A DNA stretch of 7,888 nucleotides, taken from Candidatus Competibacteraceae bacterium. GTDB lineage: Bacteria; Pseudomonadota; Gammaproteobacteria; Competibacterales; Competibacteraceae. Location of the stretch: positions 1-7,888 of the forward strand of contig SKOM01000268.1 in NCBI GenBank assembly GCA_007120095.1, in the 5' to 3' direction. Both the position numbers and the translations under genes were made by a program. Shown piece after piece: positions 1-5,579 of the stretch (position 1 is its first letter; each line of letters opens with the position of its first letter). The notes under the pieces are model-generated. The model searched no databases and was not told the origin of the DNA. It saw only the letters and a list, made by a program, of their open reading frames with translations.

Positions 1-1449
1 CAGCAAGTGCTGAGTGAAGCCCCGTGGATTGATACCATCGTGCGTGGCGAGGGTGAAGAAATTGTGGTCAATCTGGTGCGGGCTATCGATGAAGGCCGCT
101 GGCCGAGCGACCGAGCGTCGATCAAGGGATTGGCGTATCGGGATGGTGAGCAAATTGTTGCGACCCCGGCCGCGCCCACCGTTAAAGATCTGGACGGTAT
201 TAATCCCGACTGGAGCATTCTGGAATGGGATAAATACACTTATATTCCGCTGAATTGCCGAGTGGCGATTCCGAACATGGCGCGCGGCTGCCCGTTCACC
301 TGCTCGTTCTGCTCGCAGTGGAAGTTCTGGCGCGATTACCGTATCCGCGATCCCAAAAAAGTGGTTGATGAAATCGAAAATCTGGTCAATGAGCATCAGG
401 TGGGCTTTTTTATCCTGGCTGATGAAGAACCGACCATCAACCGCAAGAAATTCATCGCCTTCTGTGATGAGCTGATCGCCCGTGGTCTGCCGGACAAAGT
501 ACAGTGGGGGATCAATACCCGTGTGACCGATGTTTTGCGTGATGAGGAATATCTGGCGCTGTACCGCAAGGCCGGTTTGATTCATGTTTCTTTGGGCACG
601 GAAGCCGCCGCTCAGCTTAAACTGGATCTGTTTAACAAGGAAACCACGGTTGCCCAAAACAAAAAAGCAGTGCAATTGCTGCGTGAGGCCGGTATCGTCG
701 TCGAAGCCCAGTTCATTGTGGGCATGGAAAACGAAACCCGCGAAACGCTTGAAGAAACCTACCGCATGGCACGGGACTGGAACCCGGATCTGGCCAACTG
801 GGCCATGTACACCCCCTGGCCGTTTTCGAGTTTATTCCAAGAACTCGGCGATAAAGTCGAGATTTTTGACTTCGAAAAATATAATTTCGTTACTCCGATT
901 ATCAAGCCAGCGGCCATGGATCGTGGCGAACTGCTGGATCGGGTGATGCATAATTACCGCCGTTTTTATATGCAAAAAGCCTTTTTCTCCTATCCATGGG
1001 CGGGCACTGGCCAGCGGCGGCGCTATTTGCTTGGCTGTCTCAAAGCCTTTTTGAAAGCGGGATTCCAGCGGACATTCTACGATCTCGGTCGCGTGGGTTA
1101 CTGGGGGCCACAATCACGCAAAAAAGTCAATTTCGACTTCGATACGTCGCGCAAAATCGCTCCCGCTCAAATGGAAGATTGGCAATCGGCTAAAGAACTG
1201 GCGCAATCCCGGGTGCTGGCGCGTAAGTCTGAAAATGGTAAATTCGAAGACATCCATCCGGATCCGGCTACAGCCGTCAAGCTCTGTGGTGGTGGACCTG
1301 AAGCCAGCGATGCAGCGTTTGAGCAAGCGGTTGCGGCTAAGCCCTGTGGTGGCGGCCCTGAAGCCGGTGACGAAGCCTTTGAGCAGGCCGTCGCTGCGGC
1401 TAATGCTGCTGAGCGTGAGCGTGAACGTTGTGCTGAGTTAGTTGGTTAA
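1..1449 (+). CDS. bchE: Anaerobic Mg-protoporphyrin IX monomethyl ester oxidative cyclase BchE (5'-partial)
   Basis: This enzyme closes the isocyclic ring E of bacteriochlorophyll without oxygen, turning Mg-protoporphyrin IX monomethyl ester into divinyl-protochlorophyllide with a [4Fe-4S]/SAM centre and cobalamin (family knowledge). The reading frame is open from base 1, so the N-terminal part of the B12-binding domain is cut off; a GTG at 7 is internal, not the start. The 482 visible codons begin in the end of the B12 domain (VRGEGEE, about codons 13-19). The radical SAM signature follows as C97-x3-C101-x2-C104 in the context ARGCPFTCSFCSQWKFWRDY. The TIM-barrel half shows the NTRVTD and SLGTEAA strands, and a BchE-type C-terminal region follows. 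The protein ends in an unusual duplicated 20-residue CGGGPEA segment and an ERERER tail. bchJ follows 17 bp later, as in other purple bacteria. Identity is firm; the radical SAM relatives BchQ and HpnJ fit less well in this context. Confidence 0.93.
   Translation, partial: QQVLSEAPWIDTIVRGEGEEIVVNLVRAIDEGRWPSDRASIKGLAYRDGEQIVATPAAPTVKDLDGINPDWSILEWDKYTYIPLNCRVAIPNMARGCPFTCSFCSQWKFWRDYRIRDPKKVVDEIENLVNEHQVGFFILADEEPTINRKKFIAFCDELIARGLPDKVQWGINTRVTDVLRDEEYLALYRKAGLIHVSLGTEAAAQLKLDLFNKETTVAQNKKAVQLLREAGIVVEAQFIVGMENETRETLEETYRMARDWNPDLANWAMYTPWPFSSLFQELGDKVEIFDFEKYNFVTPIIKPAAMDRGELLDRVMHNYRRFYMQKAFFSYPWAGTGQRRRYLLGCLKAFLKAGFQRTFYDLGRVGYWGPQSRKKVNFDFDTSRKIAPAQMEDWQSAKELAQSRVLARKSENGKFEDIHPDPATAVKLCGGGPEASDAAFEQAVAAKPCGGGPEAGDEAFEQAVAAANAAERERERCAELVG
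1281..1400 (+). repeat. Two-copy 60-bp in-frame tandem repeat at the 3' end of bchE
   Basis: Bases 1281-1340 and 1341-1400 are adjacent copies with a period of exactly 60 bp; 45 of 60 positions agree by eye. At protein level 16 of 20 residues agree, both copies reading x-CGGGPEA-x-D-x-AFEQAVAA-x. Many DNA differences are synonymous, so the duplication is old enough for third positions to have drifted while the peptide was kept. The copies lie in the last ~55 residues of BchE, downstream of the catalytic domains. Confidence 0.9.
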
Positions 1450-1466
1450 AGGGTTCGGCGATTATC

Positions 1467-2078
1467 ATGGCCGTTGAAGCCGAGTCGGCAGATCCCGCCG
1501 CTCGGATTGGTCCTAATGCAATTATTCAAGTCGTGGCTGCCTTGCGGGCAGCCGGCGACGAGCAGCGTCTGCGGCAGATTTTTGCCGCTGCGGGTTTGAG
1601 TGATTGCATTGACCAGCCCCCCGCTGCCATGGTTGCAGAGACCGCTGTGGCTCGTCTGCATCAGACCGTTCGGGCCACCTTGCCAGAATCGCTAGCGACT
1701 CAAATCATGACGGATGCCGGTAGGCGCACGGGGGAATATGTGCTGGCTCGGCGGATTCCTGCGCCGGTGCGGGTGATTCTGCCTCGGTTGCCGATGGTGC
1801 TGGCGCGTAAACTGTTGTTGAAGGCGATTTGCGGTAATGCTTGGACTTTTGCCGGTAGTGGGCAGTTTTCGGCTCAGGATGGTCAGCCCTGCATTGTGGA
1901 GATTAGAGCCAATCCCGTGGTTGCTGGTGAAACCGCCACTGTACCGGTGTGTCATTGGCATAGCGCCGTGTTTGCAACCCTGTTTCAGCGGCTGGCTTCC
2001 ACAGATTTTATAGTTTGTGAAACAGCCTGTTGTGCAATGGGTGCTGCGGCCTGTCGGTTTGAAATCTATGTGCCTTGA
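1467..2078 (+). CDS. bchJ: Bacteriochlorophyll biosynthesis V4R-domain protein BchJ
   Basis: The 203-residue product has the length and layout of BchJ. A helical N-terminal half includes RIGPNAI at 13-19 and GRRTGEYVL at 85-93. A C-terminal V4R (4-vinyl reductase) small-molecule-binding domain covers about 135-203, with C162-H-W-H165 and a cysteine cluster C184, C188, C189 and C196 that resembles the metal-binding set of V4R proteins. BchJ was named a 4-vinyl (8-vinyl) reductase. Later work assigned that reaction to BciA, BciB and COR, and BchJ is now regarded more as a porphyrin-binding helper around Mg-chelatase and methyltransferase (literature from memory). The start ATG at 1467 is 17 bp after the bchE stop. 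An AAAGGG that overlaps that stop (1448-1453) is the only Shine-Dalgarno-like sequence, 13 nt away, so translational coupling is likely. It is co-transcribed with bchE and no promoter is visible between them. Confidence 0.9.
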   Translation: MAVEAESADPAARIGPNAIIQVVAALRAAGDEQRLRQIFAAAGLSDCIDQPPAAMVAETAVARLHQTVRATLPESLATQIMTDAGRRTGEYVLARRIPAPVRVILPRLPMVLARKLLLKAICGNAWTFAGSGQFSAQDGQPCIVEIRANPVVAGETATVPVCHWHSAVFATLFQRLASTDFIVCETACCAMGAAACRFEIYVP

Positions 2079-2192
2079 AAGGGTTAAACGCAGCGAAATT
2101 TACTCGTTGTAAATAGATGCACCCAAATTCCATGCCATTAAAATTTTAAGTATTTTATTTTCAATAAATTGTAAAAAATAAATTTTTCTTAC

Positions 2193-2212
2193 AGACCTTT
2201 TGTCTTTTTATA
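2193..2212 (+). terminator. Weak candidate terminator after bchJ
   Basis: AGAC (2193-2196) can pair with GTCT (2202-2205) across a CTTTT loop and is followed by a T-rich run. A 4-bp stem is marginal for intrinsic termination. The AT hairpin just upstream (2153-2182, followed by TTTTTCTT) is an alternative. The bchEJ transcript needs an end before the PPK2 promoter, but neither structure is convincing. Confidence 0.25.
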
Positions 2213-2261
2213 ATTTTGTTTTATAAATAAATAAAATATGGTTTGTTATCTCGGACTCCCT

Positions 2262-2289
2262 TTTACAGTTTTGTTAAATTCTTTATACT
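2262..2289 (+). promoter_or_regulatory. Sigma70-type promoter of the PPK2 gene
   Basis: A -35 hexamer TTTACA (2262-2267) and a -10 hexamer TATACT (2284-2289) are separated by 16 bp, each matching the consensus at 5 of 6 positions. The AT-rich tract immediately upstream could act as an UP element. The predicted start near 2296 gives a leader of about 50 nt before the ATG at 2347. Confidence 0.55.
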
Positions 2290-2346
2290 GCCTCGAATTC
2301 TGGATTCTCAAATTTTGAAATCCGCCATGAAGAGGTAATCGTTATT

Positions 2347-3453
2347 ATGAATGACAAGTCACAGGCCAAGCCTACTAAAAAGCTTCAGGCTGTTGATAAA
2401 TATGGTGATGTGCCCGAGTTTATTGGGGAAGATCACAGTTCAAGGCAGTCTGCTGATATTGTAGCTGTCAATGAAATCATCCAGTCGGCTTCCAAACATG
2501 ACATCAAGACTGTCGCTGAAAAGCTGGGCGCCATCGTCAAGGGGGCTTCTGCCGACGACCTGGCCGTGTTGCGCAAAGCACTGCTGCAAAATGAAATGGC
2601 CGCCAAAGTGAATACGGGCGTCAAAGCAGATGATGAGCTTTCCGACGACTGGCGTATCGGTGGTTATCCGTACAAAAATCGGATGTCCACAAAAAACTAC
2701 GAGAAGCAAAAATTTCTGCTGCAAGTGGAACTGCTTAAATTGCAGAAGTGGGTCAAAGAAACCGGTCAGAAAGTGGTCATCTTGTTTGAAGGTCGCGATG
2801 CGGCGGGTAAGGGGGGCGCCATCAAGCGCTTCATGGAGCATTTGAATCCACGCGGTGCCCATGTGGTGGCTTTGGACAAGCCCACTGAAATTGAACGCGG
2901 TCAGTGGTATTTTCAGCGCTATATTCCCCATCTGCCCACTGCGGGTGAGATCGTGGTTTTTGACCGGTCGTGGTACAACCGTGCCGGTGTCGAGCGGGTG
3001 ATGGGTTTTTGTACCGATGAGGAATATGCCGAGTTTATGCGTCAAGTACCAGAAATCGAGCGTAATCTGGTGGCCAGCGGTATCCACTTGATTAAGTTCT
3101 GGTTCTCGGTCAGCCGTGATGAGCAGCGGCGGCGTTTCAAGAAACGCAAAAACGATCCACTCAAGCAATGGAAGCTTAGCCCGGTCGATTTGGCGTCGCT
3201 GGATCGTTGGGATGATTACACCAAGGCCAAGGAAGCGATGTTTTATTGCACGGACACCACGGACGCCCCGTGGATTGTGATCAAATCCAACTGTAAGAAG
3301 CGGGCGCGTTTGAATGCGATGCGCTACGTTTTGCAGCGCCTGCCTTATCCTGACAAGTCGTTGCAAAAGATCGGCCCGGTTGATCCTCTGCTGGTCGGTC
3401 GCGCCAGTGTGGTCTACGAGCGGGGCGAGAAGGACGAGCTACCCCTGATGTAA
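2347..3453 (+). CDS. ppk2: Polyphosphate kinase 2 (PPK2 family)
   Basis: PPK2 enzymes transfer phosphate between inorganic polyphosphate and nucleoside diphosphates or monophosphates, usually making GTP/ATP from polyphosphate in the cytoplasm. The kinase core shows Walker A GRDAAGKGG at residues 149-157, Walker B and its arginines in VVFDRSWYNRAGVERV at 203-218, and the lid RRRFKKRKNDPLKQWK at 261-276. An N-terminal extension of about 110 residues precedes the core; the 368-residue total is near that of Pseudomonas aeruginosa PA0141-type one-domain (class I) enzymes, which favour nucleoside diphosphates. No second kinase domain is present, so a class II/III assignment is less likely but cannot be excluded by eye. 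The ATG at 2347 has AGAGG at 2331-2335, 11 nt upstream; an ATG at 2327 is out of frame. The gene has its own promoter and ends in a strong hairpin, so it is probably monocistronic. All core motifs are intact. Confidence 0.93.
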   Translation: MNDKSQAKPTKKLQAVDKYGDVPEFIGEDHSSRQSADIVAVNEIIQSASKHDIKTVAEKLGAIVKGASADDLAVLRKALLQNEMAAKVNTGVKADDELSDDWRIGGYPYKNRMSTKNYEKQKFLLQVELLKLQKWVKETGQKVVILFEGRDAAGKGGAIKRFMEHLNPRGAHVVALDKPTEIERGQWYFQRYIPHLPTAGEIVVFDRSWYNRAGVERVMGFCTDEEYAEFMRQVPEIERNLVASGIHLIKFWFSVSRDEQRRRFKKRKNDPLKQWKLSPVDLASLDRWDDYTKAKEAMFYCTDTTDAPWIVIKSNCKKRARLNAMRYVLQRLPYPDKSLQKIGPVDPLLVGRASVVYERGEKDELPLM

Positions 3454-3473
3454 CGCGACCTGCACACCAAAAT

Positions 3474-3500
3474 GCTACCCGGCGGCCACCGCCGGGTAGC
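3474..3500. terminator. Bidirectional hairpin terminator between convergent genes
   Basis: GCTACCCGGCGG (3474-3485) pairs perfectly with CCGCCGGGTAGC (3489-3500) around a 3-nt CCA loop, giving a 12-bp GC-rich stem. It lies 20 bp after the PPK2 stop and 8 bp after the stop of the minus-strand gene. Read on the minus strand, ATTTT follows the stem directly; on the plus strand the tail (TGTCTCATT) has fewer T residues. Termination should therefore be better for the minus-strand gene, while the stem also protects or ends the PPK2 transcript. Confidence 0.8.
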
Positions 3501-3508
3501 TGTCTCAT

Positions 3509-4066
3509 TCAGTTTGCACGCCATTTGATCGAGCAACCAATGCTCGGCGTTTGTTCGCTCGGACCTTGACCGGTTCGGGCGACCTGCACCATGGCCTCAA
3601 ATAATTCGCGGCGTGAGTCTCCGGCCTCGAAATTGCGCCCGGTAGCGTCCAGCCGTCCTCGGTATTGTAATTGCAAGTCTTTGTTATAGCCAAAGAAGTC
3701 TGGGGTGCAGACCGCCCCATACGCTTTGGCGATTTCTTGGGTTTCGTCGATTAAATAGGGGAAGGGGAAAGCAAATTCCTCGGCTACCTGGCGCATATTG
3801 TCAAAGGAATCTTCCGGGTATTCATTCGGATCATTAGCCATAATGGCCACGCTGTGGATACCGTGGTCTTGCAATTCGCGGCAGTCACGGACTAAGCGCG
3901 GTCGAATGGCCTTGACATAAGGACAGTGATTGCAGATGAACATCACCAGTAAACCCTTAGGGCCGGCACAGTCACGCAGTGTCCAGGTTTTACCATCGAC
4001 ACCGGGCAGTGCAAAGTCCACGGCCGCCTGGCCAAAATCACAAACCGGGGTGTTCAGTGAAACCAT
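3509..4066 (-). CDS. Thioredoxin-fold AhpC/TSA-like protein (peroxiredoxin-like, CNHC active site)
   Basis: The 185-residue protein belongs to the AhpC/TSA-like thioredoxin superfamily usually annotated 'thioredoxin family protein' (PRX-like group). After an N-terminal segment with the DFALPGVDGKTWTL pattern (17-30) comes the redox motif FICNHCPYVKA, with cysteines C45 and C48. The cis-proline loop is VCTPDFFGY at 119-127, and the C-terminal SIGCSIKWR (176-184) is typical of this group. It probably acts as a cytoplasmic thiol-disulfide or peroxide-handling protein: no signal peptide or membrane segment is visible. The exact substrate is unknown. The start ATG at 4066 has a strong AGGAG (complement of 4073-4077) 6 nt upstream. 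It is transcribed divergently from the glycerate kinase gene and convergently with the PPK2 gene, so it is a single-gene unit. Confidence 0.85.
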   Translation of the reverse strand: MVSLNTPVCDFGQAAVDFALPGVDGKTWTLRDCAGPKGLLVMFICNHCPYVKAIRPRLVRDCRELQDHGIHSVAIMANDPNEYPEDSFDNMRQVAEEFAFPFPYLIDETQEIAKAYGAVCTPDFFGYNKDLQLQYRGRLDATGRNFEAGDSRRELFEAMVQVARTGQGPSEQTPSIGCSIKWRAN

Positions 4067-4095
4067 TGTATACTCCTGAGTCAGTATTGGGCATC

Positions 4096-4125
4096 AACAT
4101 AGCATTTTCTAGTGACGATTGTGAA
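4096..4125 (-). promoter_or_regulatory. Candidate promoter of the thioredoxin-like gene
   Basis: On the minus strand a TTCACA (complement of 4120-4125, 5 of 6 to consensus) and TATGTT (complement of 4096-4101, 4 of 6) lie 18 bp apart. This gives a leader of about 25 nt before the strong ribosome binding site. The -35 box would fall inside the annotated 5' end of the divergent glycerate kinase gene. The match is modest. Confidence 0.3.
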
Positions 4126-5410
4126 CATAGGCAAATCTAAGACAGTGCCGCCTGATGTGTTATTGCCGCGTCTGTTTGCAGCCGCCGTAGCGGCGGCACA
4201 ACCGCAGCAGGTGTTACCGGCGCAATTACCTCAGCCACCCAAGGGGCGAACGGTGGTCATCGGTGCCGGTAAAGCCTCTGCCGCCATGGCTCAAGTGCTG
4301 GAAGATCATTGGTCAGGGCCATTAACCGGCTGTGTGGTCACCCGCTATGGTCATGCCGTGCCCTGTCGGCGTATCGAAATCCTCGAAGCCGCTCACCCCG
4401 TGCCCGATGCGGCGGGTGAACAGGCCGCCCGGCGGATCTTAACCGCTGTCCAAGGCTTGACGGTGGATGATTTAGTCATCGGCTTGTTTTCCGGTGGGGG
4501 ATCGGCCTTGCTGAGTGTACCGGCACCGGGTTTGTCATTGGCCGATAAACAGGCTGTGAACCACGCTTTACTCCAGAGTGGAGCTACCATTAACGAAATC
4601 AATGTGGTGCGCAAACATCTGTCGGCGGTTAAGGGAGGGCGCTTAGCCGTTGCTGCGGCTCCCGCGCCGCTATGCGCACTGTTGATTTCCGATGTGCCGG
4701 GGGATGATCCGGCCGTAATCGCCTCGGGGCCTACGGTCGCCGATCCCAGTTGGTTTGCCGATGCTCGGGCGATTATCGCTAAATATGCTATTGAATTACC
4801 TACCGCTGTGGAGCAGCACTTGCGTCAGGCGGCCGATGAAACTCCAAAGCCGGGGGATCCGCGTCTCGCCCATGTGACCACACGGATTGTCGCGACTCCC
4901 CAGCAGTCTTTGGAAGCCGCTGCCGTCGTGGCACGTCAAGCCGGTTACACTCCATTGATCTTGGGCGATAGCATTGAAGGTGAGGCGCGTGATGTGGCCT
5001 TAGTCCATGCCGGTATCGCGCGGCAAATCCAGCGTTATGGCCAGCCGTTACCACCGCCCTGTGTGGTGTTGTCCGGTGGCGAAACCACCGTGACCGTGCG
5101 TGGCCGTGGCCGGGGAGGGCGCAATACTGAATTTGCTTTGGCATTAGCGCTGGCTCTGCGTGGGTTACCGGGCGTTTATGCCATCGCCTGTGATACCGAT
5201 GGCATTGACGGCACCGAGGATAATGCCGGGGCGGTGATTAATCCCGATACCTTGGCGCGTGCTGAACGGCAAGGTCTCAAGGCGGCTGATTATCTGGCGG
5301 ACAATAACAGCTACGGTTTTTTTTCGGGGCTGAATAATCTCGTCATCAGTGGCCCGACCTTAACCAATGTCAACGATTTTCGTGCCCTGGTGATGGCTTG
5401 CCAAGTGTGA
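4112..5410 (+). CDS. Glycerate 2-kinase, GckA/TtuD (MOFRL) family
   Basis: This class of enzyme phosphorylates D-glycerate to 2-phosphoglycerate with ATP, feeding glycolate, glyoxylate or tartronate-semialdehyde carbon into lower glycolysis. Older annotations call it hydroxypyruvate reductase (TtuD). Recognisable blocks are VVIGAGKASAAMA (48-60), LFSGGGSALL (125-134), RKHLSAVKGGRLA (167-179), SDVPGDDPAVIASGPT (193-208), the C-terminal MOFRL-domain signature SGGETTVTVRGRGRGGRN (321-338), DTDGIDG (361-367) and GPTLTNVND (414-422). The 432-residue length is normal and no domain is missing. The start is uncertain: a stop lies in frame at 4100-4102, GTG codons occur at 4112, 4121 and 4145, and none has a clear Shine-Dalgarno sequence. 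The family's conserved N-terminus begins near LLPRLF (residue 17), so any of them would give a working protein. It is divergent from the thioredoxin-like gene, and no partner enzyme of glyoxylate metabolism is next to it. Confidence 0.92.
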   Translation: MTIVNIGKSKTVPPDVLLPRLFAAAVAAAQPQQVLPAQLPQPPKGRTVVIGAGKASAAMAQVLEDHWSGPLTGCVVTRYGHAVPCRRIEILEAAHPVPDAAGEQAARRILTAVQGLTVDDLVIGLFSGGGSALLSVPAPGLSLADKQAVNHALLQSGATINEINVVRKHLSAVKGGRLAVAAAPAPLCALLISDVPGDDPAVIASGPTVADPSWFADARAIIAKYAIELPTAVEQHLRQAADETPKPGDPRLAHVTTRIVATPQQSLEAAAVVARQAGYTPLILGDSIEGEARDVALVHAGIARQIQRYGQPLPPPCVVLSGGETTVTVRGRGRGGRNTEFALALALALRGLPGVYAIACDTDGIDGTEDNAGAVINPDTLARAERQGLKAADYLADNNSYGFFSGLNNLVISGPTLTNVNDFRALVMACQV

Positions 5411-5579
5411 TTTTTACTCTACCCAGCAAGTATTTGCTATTATGCCGCTTATCATTACATATCATTGTGAGGGTAAAAAATATTACATTTGACTTGCGCT
5501 CATCGCATTATCGGCTAACACTATGTCTTAACGACTGACGTGCTGGAAAGCATCTATTGAACTTGGAGATTATAATTAA
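5411..5579 (+). promoter_or_regulatory. Leader region of the ABC importer operon with a tentative promoter
   Basis: This 169-bp spacer separates glycerate kinase from the solute-binding protein gene. A TTGACT box at 5489-5494 matches the -35 consensus at 5 of 6 positions, but no good -10 hexamer lies 16-18 bp downstream (the nearest candidates are CGGCTA and TAACAC). A small inverted repeat, TGCG-CTCAT-CGCA at 5495-5507, directly follows the box and could be an operator. GGAG at 5565-5568 is the ribosome binding site, 11 nt before the ATG. Near the left end, AGCAA/TTGCT (5425-5438) forms only a weak 5-bp hairpin, so a terminator for the glycerate kinase gene is not evident. Confidence 0.3.

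Larger units (their letters stand above)
2079..2346. other. AT-rich intergenic region between bchJ and the PPK2 gene
   Basis: This 268-bp spacer holds no plausible gene. Its core, 2141-2250, has only 15 G or C in 110 bases (about 14 %), far below the flanking genes. The left part should contain the end of the bchEJ transcript, and the right part carries the promoter and ribosome binding site of the PPK2 gene. AT-rich hairpin-forming stretches occur at 2153-2182 (TTTATTTT pairing with AAAATAAA) and 2193-2205. The composition could serve as an UP element, as a DNA-bending or nucleoid-protein binding site, or could simply be relaxed spacer. Confidence 0.85.

Noticed and set aside
1692..1961. 89-codon minus-strand open frame inside bchJ
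   Set aside because: It is rich in H, R, P and Q as expected for antisense of this coding sequence, and has no domain or ribosome binding site worth naming.
2440..3366. Long 308-codon open frame on the minus strand
   Set aside because: It lies fully antisense to the PPK2 gene, whose kinase motifs are intact, and its translation shows no recognisable domain; it is a codon-bias shadow.
5425..5438. AGCAA/TTGCT hairpin after the glycerate kinase gene as a terminator
   Set aside because: Only five base pairs, three of them A-T, and no T-run follows.
5451..5470. Adjacent ATCATT-containing decamers as a regulatory direct repeat
   Set aside because: Only the first six bases repeat, in an AT-rich spacer where this is expected by chance.
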